This document shows, one piece after another, positions 7,546-14,942 of a stretch of DNA of 14,942 nucleotides. The notes under the pieces are model-generated. The model worked only from the letters and a program-made list of their open reading frames with translations, did not search any database and was not told where the DNA came from. Position numbers and translations under genes: made by a program. This stretch comes from DASRTE01 sp035316885 (GTDB lineage Bacteria > Actinomycetota > Actinomycetes > Jiangellales > Jiangellaceae), in assembly GCA_035316885.1 (NCBI GenBank), contig DATHII010000325.1, positions 1 through 14,942 on the forward strand, written 5' to 3'. Position 1 is the stretch's first letter, and every line of letters starts with the position of its first letter.

Positions 7546-7580
7546 AACTTTGCATATGTAAACTTTACAGATGTAAACTT
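7546..7580. promoter_or_regulatory. Two overlapping 20-bp palindromes: probable TetR operator of the divergent MMPL/TetR promoters
   Basis: Site 1 (7546-7565) reads AACTTTGCA-TA-TGTAAACTT and site 2 (7561-7580) reads AACTTTACA-GA-TGTAAACTT. Each is an inverted repeat with a 2-bp centre; site 2 pairs at 8 of 9 positions and site 1 at 7 of 9. They overlap by the shared AACTT, giving a 15-bp period. The array is about 70% A+T within very GC-rich DNA. It lies 47 bp from the MMPL ATG and 49 bp from the TetR ATG, so a bound repressor could block both promoters. A possible TetR -10 (TAAACT, 7574-7579) lies inside the right arm. Binding by the neighbouring TetR is inferred. Confidence 0.85.
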
Positions 7581-7616
7581 GCCATGGATGTGGACCACTG
7601 TCAACATCTCGGCGAC

Positions 7617-7622
7617 GGAGGG
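7617..7622 (+). promoter_or_regulatory. Strong ribosome binding site fixing the TetR start
   Basis: GGAGGG lies 7 nt before ATG 7630. It decides for this start over upstream in-frame codons such as ATG 7516, whose extension would run through the operator and does not resemble TetR proteins. Confidence 0.8.
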
Positions 7623-7629
7623 ACCGACG

Positions 7630-8244
7630 ATGAAGGCGACGACGACCCGGCCGACGTACCACCACGGCGACCTGCGCAACGCGCTCATCGACGCGGGAGC
7701 AAAGCTGGCCGAGCAGGGTGGTCCTACCGCCGTGGGGGTGCGGGCGGCCGCCCGTCAGGTCGGCGTGACGCCGACCGCGGCGTACCGTCACTTCGCCAAC
7801 GCCGAGGCGCTCCAGGGTGCAGTGAAGGAGCGTGCCTTCGACGTCCTGGCCGAGGGCATGCGGGCGGAGATGGCGACTCTGGAGCCGAGCGGGGACGCGG
7901 CGGAGGATGCCGTCCGCCGGCTCTACGCCATCGGTCGGGCATACCTGCGAGTCGCTCTTGCCGAACCCGGTCTGTTCCGCACGGCGTTCGGCGAGGAACG
8001 CGGCAGCCCGGCCACGGCCAGGGAGACCGATGCGTCCTTCCTGATGCTGAGCCGCGGCCTCGACGACCTTGTGGAAGCCGGGTACCTTCCCGCTGAACGC
8101 CGGCCGCTGGCCGAGTTCGCCGCGTGGTCAGCCGTGCACGGCCTGGCCCGCCTCATCCTCGACGGCCCGCTGGCCGAGCTGCCCGCCGACGCCCGGGATG
8201 CCGCGCTGGAGCGAACCCTCGACATGGTCGCCCGCGGACTCTGA
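7630..8244 (+). CDS. TetR/AcrR-family transcriptional regulator (WHG-domain type)
   Basis: This is a 204-residue TetR-family repressor. The N-terminal DNA-binding domain begins YHHGDLRNALIDAGAKLAEQ (residues 10-29), with the helix-turn-helix VGVRAAARQVGVTPTAAYRHF at about 35-55. This YHHGDLR opening is typical of the subgroup with a C-terminal WHG ligand-binding domain. The remaining 140 residues are helical and would form the ligand pocket and dimer interface (AVRRLYAIGRAYLRVALAEPGLFRTAF...). The start at ATG 7630 is fixed by the GGAGGG site. It is divergent from the MMPL gene, with the palindromic array between, so it most likely represses both itself and the transporter. It converges with purA, 22 bp away. 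The ligand is unknown. Confidence 0.94.
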   Translation: MKATTTRPTYHHGDLRNALIDAGAKLAEQGGPTAVGVRAAARQVGVTPTAAYRHFANAEALQGAVKERAFDVLAEGMRAEMATLEPSGDAAEDAVRRLYAIGRAYLRVALAEPGLFRTAFGEERGSPATARETDASFLMLSRGLDDLVEAGYLPAERRPLAEFAAWSAVHGLARLILDGPLAELPADARDAALERTLDMVARGL

Positions 8245-8266
8245 GCGCGGGATCAACAGCGCGGTC

Positions 8267-9550
<1,284 letters not shown>

Positions 9551-9554
9551 CGGG

Positions 9555-10541
9555 TCACACCAGCTTCCGCCGTGCCGCCTCGACGCCGGCCTGGAAGCGA
9601 GTGGTGGCGTCCAGCTGCCCCAGCAGATCGGCGACCCGGCGGCGTACCGTCCGCAGGGAGACCCCGAGCTGGCGGGCGATGGTCTCGTCCTTCGCGCCCG
9701 CGGCGAGCAGGCGCAGCACCTGGTTGCCGCTGCCCACGCCCGAGGTGTCCGACCCCGGCAGCGGCACGGCCTGGCGCCAGAGGACATCGAACAGGTGGCG
9801 CATGGCCTCGACGACCCCGGGTGTCCGGACCACGACCCGCCGGGTGGGCACGCGTCCCCACTCGACCGGGATCAGCGCAGCCTGGCCACCGAAGACGATC
9901 AATCTTGTCGGTGGCGACGGCAGCAAGCGCACCTCCTCACCGACCTCCGCCCACTGCCGGACCAGGTCGAGCGCTGCCGGGCGGTGCAACGCCTCAGCCG
10001 GGTAGATGCTACGCACCGGTCGCCCGCCCGCGGTCTCGCGGGCAAGCAGGGTGTCACCCTTGGACCAGCCAGGGTTGTCCAGCCACTCGGTCGTGTGCAT
10101 CAGCAGGAGCTCGCCGGTGGTGCTTCGGATCAACGCGTCCACCACGGCACCGACGTCGCGCCCGGTGTGAACCTCGACCGGCTGCAGGCGCGACTGGGTG
10201 AGGTCGCCACCGCGCTCCTCGGCGGCGTAGTCGGGAATCGCGCCGCGCAGCGCGTCGAGCGCGCGCTCGCGTTCGAGCAGGGTGCGGGCCTCGAGGTCGG
10301 CCAGCCGGCCCAGAGCGAGGTGCGGCGAGACCGCCACCACTATGCCGTCACGGACCACGAGCAACCCGAGTTCGGCGACGGGCGCGAGCTCCTCGTCGAC
10401 CTCTGCCGGCGACCACCCGAGCCGCTCGGCCAGGACGGCGACCGGCACCTGCCGGTCGCGCAGCACGGCGCGGTAGAGGCGGTCACCGCGCGGGCCGATC
10501 CCAAAGCTTTCGAGCGGAGGAACGGGCGTGGCGGAGATCAC
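9555..10541 (-). CDS. Two-HTH transcriptional regulator: TrmB-like N-terminus, LuxR-type C-terminal HTH
   Basis: This is a 328-residue cytoplasmic regulator of a kind frequent in actinobacteria. The N-terminal part (about 15-80) resembles a TrmB-like winged helix (GDRLYRAVLRDRQVPVAVLAERLG, then SPAEVDEELAPVAELGLL). The middle (about 115-255) has a pattern like the PLD-type/TrmB sensor region, with ELLLMHTTEWLDNPGW, LARETAGGRPVRSIYP and VRLLPSPPTRLIVFGGQAAL. The last 59 residues form a LuxR/GerE-type HTH (GNQVLRLLAAGAKDETIAR, then LGVSLRTVRRRVADLL). No receiver or kinase domain is present. The start is taken as GTG 10541, 7 nt after TAACCT; a longer reading to ATG 10604 adds 21 unconvincing residues. 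It ends 4 nt before purA, so the two are probably one transcript. Signal and targets are unknown. Confidence 0.85.
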   Translation of the reverse strand: MISATPVPPLESFGIGPRGDRLYRAVLRDRQVPVAVLAERLGWSPAEVDEELAPVAELGLLVVRDGIVVAVSPHLALGRLADLEARTLLERERALDALRGAIPDYAAEERGGDLTQSRLQPVEVHTGRDVGAVVDALIRSTTGELLLMHTTEWLDNPGWSKGDTLLARETAGGRPVRSIYPAEALHRPAALDLVRQWAEVGEEVRLLPSPPTRLIVFGGQAALIPVEWGRVPTRRVVVRTPGVVEAMRHLFDVLWRQAVPLPGSDTSGVGSGNQVLRLLAAGAKDETIARQLGVSLRTVRRRVADLLGQLDATTRFQAGVEAARRKLV

Positions 10542-10548
10542 GAGTGGC

Positions 10549-10554
10549 AGGTTA
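10549..10554 (-). promoter_or_regulatory. -10 element of a probable leaderless promoter for the regulator-purA unit
   Basis: On the minus strand TAACCT is followed by 7 nt (GCCACTC) and GTG 10541. The arrangement matches those upstream of the esterase and MFS genes. No Shine-Dalgarno precedes the GTG, and no clear -35 is visible. Confidence 0.5.
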
Positions 10555-10611
10555 GCGCCAGTGTCAGGAAAATGCCGCGTCATAGCCCTTTGGAGGGGCA
10601 TCATTGAGCTT

Positions 10612-10653
10612 GAGGCCGCCGGGAACGCTGCAGGGGACGATTCCGGCGGCCTC
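10612..10653 (-). terminator. GC-rich hairpin downstream of fba, probable terminator without U-tract
   Basis: A perfect 11-bp inverted repeat, GAGGCCGCCGG (10612-10622) and CCGGCGGCCTC (10643-10653), encloses a 20-nt loop. It lies about 60 bp past the fba stop and before the promoter of the next gene. There is no T-run on either strand, as is common for actinobacterial terminators. The orientation is assigned from its position after fba. The 173-base gap (10542-10714) holds no gene that I can support. Confidence 0.6.
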
Positions 10654-10714
10654 GTTACGCGTGGACGTCGGCTCAGGCGACAGCGAAACGAATTCGCGTG
10701 CGACGTGCCCGCCG

Positions 10715-11737
10715 TCAGGACAGCCGCTGGCCCGCCGAGCGCAGCGCCTCACAGGCCTCGACGACACGCGCGGCCATGCCGGCCTCGGCGCTCTTGCCCC
10801 ACGAACGCGGGTCGTAGGCCTTCTTGTCGCCTACCTCGCCGTCGACCTTGAGGACGCCGTCGTACCTGGTGAACACGTGGTCGACCACCGGGCGGGTGAA
10901 CGCGTACTGGGTGTCGGTGTCGACGTTCATCTTCACCACGCCGTAGTCGAGGGCGGCCCGGATCTCCTCCAGCGACGAGCCCGAGCCGCCGTGAAACACC
11001 AGGTCGAAGGGCTTGTCGACACCGGTCTTCTCGCCGACGACCTGCTGGATCTCGGCCAGGATCTCGGGCCGGAGCTTGACGTTCCCCGGCTTGTAGACGC
11101 CGTGGACGTTTCCGAAGGTGAGGGCGGTCAGGTACCGGCCCTTCTCGCCCGTGCCCAGCGCCGCGACCGTCGACAGGCCGTCGTCCGGGGTCGTGTAGAG
11201 CTTCTCGTTGATCTCGTTGGCGACGCCGTCCTCCTCGCCGCCGACGACCCCGACCTCGATCTCGAGGACGATCTTCGCCGCTGCCGCGGCGGCCAGCAGG
11301 TTCTCGGCGATCTGCAGGTTCTCGTCGAGCGGTATCGCGGAGCCGTCCCACATGTGCGACTGGAACAGCGGGTTCTCACCGCGCGCGATCCGCTCGGCGG
11401 AGATCGCGAGCAGCGGGCGGACGTAGCCGTCGAGCTTGTCCTTCGGGCAGTGGTCGGTGTGCAGCGCGATCTGCACGTCGTAGTTCTTTGCGACCTCGTG
11501 GGCAAACGCTGCGAGGGCCGACGCCCCGGCCACCATGTCCTTTGCCGTCGCGCCGGACAGGTACTCGGCGCCACCGGTCGACACCTGGACGATCCCGTCG
11601 CTGCCGGCGTCGGCGAACCCGCGGATCGCCGCGTTGAGGGTCTGCGAGGACGTCACGTTGATCGCCGGGTACGCGAAGGCTCCGGCCTTCGCCCGGTCGA
11701 GCATCTCGGCGTACGTCTCAGGGGTGGCGATCGGCAT
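10715..11737 (-). CDS. fba: Class II fructose-bisphosphate aldolase
   Basis: Fba is the zinc-dependent class II aldolase that reversibly splits fructose-1,6-bisphosphate into dihydroxyacetone phosphate and glyceraldehyde-3-phosphate in glycolysis and gluconeogenesis. It has 340 residues, close to actinobacterial relatives. Visible residues are catalytic Asp95 and zinc ligand His96 in LHTDHCPKDKL (92-102), zinc ligands His212 in FGNVHGVYKPGNV and His249 in DLVFHGGSGSS, and the phosphate-binding KMNVDTDTQYAFTRP near 269-283. The start at ATG 11737 is preceded at 5 nt by AAGGAG (11748-11743). It is transcribed away from ptsH, so a 140-bp divergent region separates a glycolytic gene from a PTS gene. 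A hairpin terminator candidate lies downstream. Confidence 0.98.
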   Translation of the reverse strand: MPIATPETYAEMLDRAKAGAFAYPAINVTSSQTLNAAIRGFADAGSDGIVQVSTGGAEYLSGATAKDMVAGASALAAFAHEVAKNYDVQIALHTDHCPKDKLDGYVRPLLAISAERIARGENPLFQSHMWDGSAIPLDENLQIAENLLAAAAAAKIVLEIEVGVVGGEEDGVANEINEKLYTTPDDGLSTVAALGTGEKGRYLTALTFGNVHGVYKPGNVKLRPEILAEIQQVVGEKTGVDKPFDLVFHGGSGSSLEEIRAALDYGVVKMNVDTDTQYAFTRPVVDHVFTRYDGVLKVDGEVGDKKAYDPRSWGKSAEAGMAARVVEACEALRSAGQRLS

Positions 11738-11778
11738 CGGGGCTCCTTGCGTCTGACGTCGGGCGCATTCAGCGGCCT

Positions 11779-11784
11779 AGTATC
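11779..11784 (-). promoter_or_regulatory. Possible -10 element for fba
   Basis: GATACT on the minus strand lies about 41 nt before the fba ATG, leaving a short leader that carries the AAGGAG site. It is close to the TANNNT/TATAAT type, but no good -35 was found 16-18 bp upstream, so this is tentative. Confidence 0.3.
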
Positions 11785-11819
11785 CCGCGCCGGGGACGCG
11801 ATCGGTACGGTGCGTCCGC

Positions 11820-11855
11820 CGACCGGGCTATAGCCTCTGGTCGACCGCCCGGTCG
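11820..11855. promoter_or_regulatory. 8-bp inverted repeat straddling the putative ptsH promoter
   Basis: CGACCGGG (11820-11827) and CCCGGTCG (11848-11855) form a perfect inverted repeat with a 20-nt centre. The centre contains TATAGC (11829-11834), the most -10-like sequence upstream of ptsH, and a small palindrome GGTCGACC (11839-11846). GGTCGA also recurs at 11851-11856. Position and symmetry suggest an operator over the ptsH promoter; a transcript hairpin is the alternative. No binding protein is known from the sequence. Confidence 0.4.
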
Positions 11856-11877
11856 AGCGATCCGCCGAGGAGGGGCC

Positions 11878-12162
11878 GTGCCCGAGCGCACCGCCGTCGT
11901 CGCCAGCACGGTCGGGCTGCATGCGCGCCCGGCCGCCGTCTTCGTCAAGGCTGCGGGTGAACAGCCGGCAAAGGTGCGGATCCGTAAGGGCGAAGGCGAG
12001 CCGGTCGACGCCGCCAGCATCCTGGGCATCATGACGCTGGGCGTCGAGCATGGCGACGAGGTCGTCCTGTCCGCCGAGGGCGAGGGCGCCGAGGAGTCCT
12101 TGGACGCGCTCGTGGCTCTGCTCGAACGCGACCTCGACGCCGAGGGCGCCCAACCCGCCTAG
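11878..12162 (+). CDS. ptsH: Phosphocarrier protein HPr of the PTS
   Basis: HPr is the small cytoplasmic carrier that takes phosphate from Enzyme I and passes it to sugar-specific EIIA domains. It has 94 residues, near the usual 85-95. The phosphorylated His15 sits in VGLHARPAA (residues 12-20), followed by the conserved FVKAA, and the region AASILGIMTLGV (45-56) has Ser47 aligned with the regulatory Ser46 of Firmicute HPr, though no kinase gene is in this window. The start is GTG 11878, just after the strong GAGGAGGGG site (11867-11875). ptsI lies 1.3 kb away on the other strand, beyond an MFS gene, so the two general PTS genes are not one operon here. Confidence 0.96.
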   Translation: MPERTAVVASTVGLHARPAAVFVKAAGEQPAKVRIRKGEGEPVDAASILGIMTLGVEHGDEVVLSAEGEGAEESLDALVALLERDLDAEGAQPA

Positions 12163-12187
12163 CCGGTCGGTTGTCGGATCCGGCCGC

Positions 12188-12193
12188 TAACGT
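12188..12193 (+). promoter_or_regulatory. -10 element of a probable leaderless promoter for the MFS gene
   Basis: TAACGT is followed by 7 nt (CGCAGCC) and GTG 12201. It lies in the 38-nt gap after ptsH, so the MFS gene may have its own promoter as well as read-through from ptsH. It supports GTG 12201 over TTG 12171. Confidence 0.5.
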
Positions 12194-12200
12194 CGCAGCC

Positions 12201-13439
12201 GTGGAGACAGCTGCCCCGGGCCCGGTCCAGCGGTGGTGGGCTGACACCTCGCGGGGTTTGCCGCCGCCGTTCTGGTATCTGCTGGCGGGCACGTTCGTCA
12301 ACCGGCTGGGCCAGATGGTCACCCCGTTCCTCGCTCTGTACCTGGCGGGCCCGCGGGAGTTCAGCCCGTCCACGGTGGGCATCGTGCTGGCCTGCCTCGG
12401 TGCGGGCTCGTTCGCGTCTCAACCGGCCGGCGGCTACCTGGCCGACCGGCTGGGCAGGCGAACGACCCTCGTGATCGGAATGGTGGCGACGGCCGCCAGC
12501 TTCGTACTGCTCGCCGCCGTACGCGACCTGTTCTGGATCGCCGTGGCAGCAGCGCTCAGCGGCCTGGCGGTCGACATGTACCGGCCGGCTGTCTCGGCGA
12601 TGGTCGCCGACCTGGTCCAACCGGCGCACCGGGCACGTGCGTTCGCCCTCCTGTACTGGGCCATCAACCTCGGTGTGGCTGTCGCCGGTGTCGTCGGCGG
12701 TCTGCTGGCGCAGAGGTCGTACTGGCTGCTGTTCCTCGCCGACGCCGCCACCTGCCTTGCGTTCGCGGTCCTGATCGCGCGGAAGGTGCCCGAAACCCGA
12801 CCTCCACGCGACCCGTCCGACACCACCGGGTTCGGCCGGGCGTTCCGCGACCGCCTCCTGCTCGGCCTCAGCGGCAGCCTGCTGCTCGGTGACATCGTGT
12901 ACATGCAGAGCCTCGTCACGCTGCCGCTCGCCGTCGCCGCCGACGGCTTGGGACCGGAGGCTTTCGGGATCATCTATGCGGTGAACCCGGTCGTGGTGAT
13001 CATCTCCCAGGTGTTCGTGCTGCGGATCATCGACCGGATCGCCGGCGTCCGAATCCTTGTGGTGTCGCTCGTGGTCATGGGCGTCGGGTTCTGGCTCACG
13101 ACCTTCGCGTCGACGGTTCCGTTCTTCGCCCTGACGGTCGTCGTGTGGACGCTCGGCGAGGTCGGGTTCAACGCCGTCGGGCCGGCGCTGGTCGCCGACA
13201 TCGCACCGGCCGACCTTCGCGGCCGCTACAACGGCGTCGTGGGCATGGCCTACGGTGCAGCCGCGCTGTTGGGACCACTGATCGGGACCCGGCTGTTCGA
13301 GAATCGCGGTGAAGGCGTGCTCTGGGGCGCCTGCCTGCTCGCCTCGATCATCTCGGCGGCGCTGATCGCCGCCATGGCACCGGCCATCGCGCGCCGTCGC
13401 GCCGCGATGGCACTGACCGACCTGCCGTCAGAGCCCTAG
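12201..13439 (+). CDS. Major facilitator superfamily transporter
   Basis: This is a 412-residue inner-membrane MFS transporter with about 12 hydrophobic segments, resembling the DHA1 drug-exporter type. The N-terminal half starts with a short hydrophilic tail, then FWYLLAGTFVNRLGQMVTPFL (TM1), and carries the MFS motif A as GGYLADRLGRRTT in the TM2-TM3 loop. The central cytoplasmic loop (VPETRPPRDPSD) separates it from the second half, where LRGRYNGVVGMAYGAAALLGPLIGT is a typical TM10-TM11 stretch, and the C-terminus is cytoplasmic and arginine-rich. The start is GTG 12201, with a leaderless-type -10 upstream. It follows ptsH by 38 nt and overlaps the ptsI stop by 12 bp tail to tail. Its location between PTS genes might suggest sugar-related transport, but the sequence looks more like an exporter; the substrate is unknown. 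Confidence 0.93.
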   Translation: METAAPGPVQRWWADTSRGLPPPFWYLLAGTFVNRLGQMVTPFLALYLAGPREFSPSTVGIVLACLGAGSFASQPAGGYLADRLGRRTTLVIGMVATAASFVLLAAVRDLFWIAVAAALSGLAVDMYRPAVSAMVADLVQPAHRARAFALLYWAINLGVAVAGVVGGLLAQRSYWLLFLADAATCLAFAVLIARKVPETRPPRDPSDTTGFGRAFRDRLLLGLSGSLLLGDIVYMQSLVTLPLAVAADGLGPEAFGIIYAVNPVVVIISQVFVLRIIDRIAGVRILVVSLVVMGVGFWLTTFASTVPFFALTVVVWTLGEVGFNAVGPALVADIAPADLRGRYNGVVGMAYGAAALLGPLIGTRLFENRGEGVLWGACLLASIISAALIAAMAPAIARRRAAMALTDLPSEP

Positions 13440-14942
13440 GTCGGACAGGACGGGCAGTTCAGCACGCACGGCGGTACGGGCCTCATCAGCGCCAGGCGCG
13501 TCGATCGCCAACGCAGCCAGCCGGACACACTCGTCGTACGTCGTCGCGAGGAGGACCTCGGCCACGTCGGGAATCGATCTCGGCGTCATCGACAGGCTCG
13601 ACACGCCGAGTCCCACCAGGACGCACGCCAGCGCCGGGTCGGCCGCGGCCTCGCCGCACACGCCGACGGGCCGGTCGCGTTCGACGCCCGCGGCACAGGT
13701 GAGCTGGACCAGGCGCAGCACAGCGGGCTGCCACGGGTCGTTGAGCTGCGCTAGCTCGCCGAGCAACCGGTCGGCGGCCATCGTGTACTGGGTGAGGTCG
13801 TTCGTGCCGAGGCTCGCGAACCGGGCCGACTCGAGTACATGGGTGGCGCTGAGGGCCGCACCGGGCACCTCGACCATGACACCCGCGGTCTCGAGGCCCG
13901 CGGTCTCGCACCTGGCGACGAAGTCGGCCGCCTCGCGCGCCGTCGCCACCATCGGTGCCATCACCCACACCGTGGCCTGTTCCGCCGCGGCCGCCTGCGC
14001 GATCGCCGCGAGCTGGTCGTCGAGCACAGTCCCGAACCGGATGGAGGTGCGCAACCCGCGGACCCCCAGTGCTGGATTCGCCTCCGTTGCCGGGTTGAGG
14101 AATGGCAGGGGCTTGTCGGCGCCTGCATCGAGCGTCCGCACCACGACCTTCTTCCCCGGGAACGCCGCGAGAACGGCACGGTAAGCCGTCACCTGCTCGT
14201 CGATCGTCGGAGCCTCGGTGTGACCGAGGAAGCAGAACTCGGTCCGGAACAGGCCCACCCCCTCGGCGTTGGCCTCGACGGCCGCCGCCACCCCCTTCGG
14301 GTCGCCGACGTTGGCGAGCAGCTGGACTCGCCGCCCGTCGGCCGTTCGGCCGTGCCCGTCGAAGGTGCGGTGACGCGACGCCACGGCCCGGACCTGCTCG
14401 ATCTGCTCCGCCGTCGGATCCAACTGCACCACACCGGCGGCGCCGTCAACGAGCACGAGCGTGCCGGCCGGGATGTCGATCACCCCCGGTGCCGCGACGA
14501 CGGCCGGTAAACCGAGCGCGCGCGCCAGGATCGCCGTGTGTGAGGTCGGGCCGCCCTCGGCCGTGACGAGGGCGACGCAGGTCGCCGGGTCGAGGGTGGC
14601 GGTGTCGGCCGGTGCCAGGTCGACGGCGGCCAGCACATAGGGCTCTGTGCTCTCGGGTACTCCCGGGGCGGGCAGCCCGGACAGCGCGGCGACGATCCGG
14701 TCGCGGACGTCGTCCACGTCGCGGACCCGCTCGGCCATGTAGCCGCCGAGGCCGGCGAGCATCTCGCCCACCTCCGCGGCGGCGTCCCACACGGCCCGCC
14801 CAGCAGCGAGCCCACCGGCCACGTTCTCTTGCGCCGCACCGACCAGGGTCGGGTCGGCGGCCATCAGCGCCGTGGCCTCGAGCACAGCCTTGCCGTCGCC
14901 CTGGGCGCGCTGAGCTCGTGCTTCCAGGTCGCCCTTGACCTG
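13428..14942 (-). CDS. ptsI: PTS Enzyme I (phosphoenolpyruvate-protein phosphotransferase), N-terminus cut by window
   Basis: Enzyme I takes phosphate from phosphoenolpyruvate and gives it to HPr, the first step of PTS sugar uptake. The frame is open to the window edge (the codon at 14942-14940), so 504 C-terminal residues are seen and roughly 50-60 are missing. Visible are the end of the HPr-binding domain (DLEARAQRAQGDGKAVLEAT...), the phosphohistidine loop TAEGGPTSHTAILAR (His codon 14540-14538), and in the PEP-binding barrel EGVGLFRTEFCFLG, ADKPLPFLNPATEANPALG, the FASLGTNDLTQYTMAADR signature and active-site Cys in VGVCGEAAADP. Apart from the cut there is no lesion. It converges with the MFS gene, their ends overlapping by 12 bp. 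With HPr it makes up the general PTS machinery. Confidence 0.97.
   Translation of the reverse strand, partial: QVKGDLEARAQRAQGDGKAVLEATALMAADPTLVGAAQENVAGGLAAGRAVWDAAAEVGEMLAGLGGYMAERVRDVDDVRDRIVAALSGLPAPGVPESTEPYVLAAVDLAPADTATLDPATCVALVTAEGGPTSHTAILARALGLPAVVAAPGVIDIPAGTLVLVDGAAGVVQLDPTAEQIEQVRAVASRHRTFDGHGRTADGRRVQLLANVGDPKGVAAAVEANAEGVGLFRTEFCFLGHTEAPTIDEQVTAYRAVLAAFPGKKVVVRTLDAGADKPLPFLNPATEANPALGVRGLRTSIRFGTVLDDQLAAIAQAAAAEQATVWVMAPMVATAREAADFVARCETAGLETAGVMVEVPGAALSATHVLESARFASLGTNDLTQYTMAADRLLGELAQLNDPWQPAVLRLVQLTCAAGVERDRPVGVCGEAAADPALACVLVGLGVSSLSMTPRSIPDVAEVLLATTYDECVRLAALAIDAPGADEARTAVRAELPVLSDLGL

Noticed and set aside
7516..7629. Upstream extension of TetR to ATG 7516
   Set aside because: It would translate the palindromic operator and has no ribosome binding site, while ATG 7630 has GGAGGG at 7 nt.
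8231..8251. CCCGCG/CGCGGG hairpin between tetR and purA ends as a bidirectional terminator
   Set aside because: The stem is only 6 bp, overlaps the TetR stop codon and has no T-run; such short GC stems are common here by chance.
9551..9787. N-terminal extension of PurA
   Set aside because: The 79 extra residues are Arg/Ser/Cys-rich, overlap the LuxR-type HTH of the upstream gene, and precede the canonical PurA N-terminus exactly at GTG 9550.
10542..10604. Longer start of the LuxR-type regulator at ATG 10604
   Set aside because: The added residues do not look like a folded domain, and they run through the TAACCT element placed 7 nt before GTG 10541. It cannot be fully excluded without 5'-end data.
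12162..12184. GCCGG/CCGGC stem after ptsH as terminator
   Set aside because: A 5-bp stem with a 13-nt loop is too weak, and the next gene may be read through.

Overview
This is a high-GC, densely packed chromosomal window with strong G/C preference at third codon positions, many GTG starts and several apparently leaderless genes. Its proteins (PurB, PurD, PurA, class II Fba, HPr/EI, an LpqC-like lipoprotein, an MMPL transporter with a TetR) are typical of an actinobacterium (Actinomycetota). The genus cannot be fixed from the sequence.

Layout. At 1-1400 (+) lies the end of a polar amino-acid ABC operon: an intact but window-truncated HisM-type permease, then its ATPase, which is broken by an in-frame 39-bp tandem duplication and two frameshifts. 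At 1371-1623 there is no clear gene, only a doubtful 48-codon ORF on the minus strand. At 1624-4402 (-) are purD and purB, two purine-synthesis genes in one transcription unit. Divergent from purD, 4469-5335 (+) encodes a secreted LpqC-like esterase lipoprotein that seems to have lost internal segments. At 5354-7498 (-) is an MMPL/RND exporter, divergent from its likely TetR regulator at 7630-8244 (+). The gap between them holds two overlapping copies of a 20-bp palindrome, a clear candidate TetR operator. At 8267-10541 (-) a two-HTH regulator (TrmB-like N-terminus, LuxR-type C-terminus) is followed after 4 nt by purA. At 10715-11737 (-) is class II fructose-bisphosphate aldolase, with a hairpin downstream. 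At 11878-13439 (+) are ptsH (HPr) and an MFS transporter. At 13428-14942 (-) is ptsI (Enzyme I), truncated by the window end and overlapping the MFS gene tail to tail.

How it fits together. PurD acts early in IMP synthesis, PurB acts twice (SAICAR and adenylosuccinate cleavage), and PurA makes adenylosuccinate from IMP, so three genes serve AMP supply. Fba, HPr and Enzyme I form a sugar uptake/glycolysis neighbourhood. The MMPL-TetR pair is a self-contained regulated export module. Four genes (purD, esterase, the LuxR-type regulator, MFS) share TANNNT followed by 7-8 nt and then GTG, the pattern expected of leaderless transcripts; this decided their starts. I found no RNA genes, CRISPR arrays, transposons or phage genes. 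Most of the window is ordinary housekeeping DNA. The most notable items are the tandem TetR operator, the decayed ATPase, the internally shortened esterase and the regulator-purA coupling.
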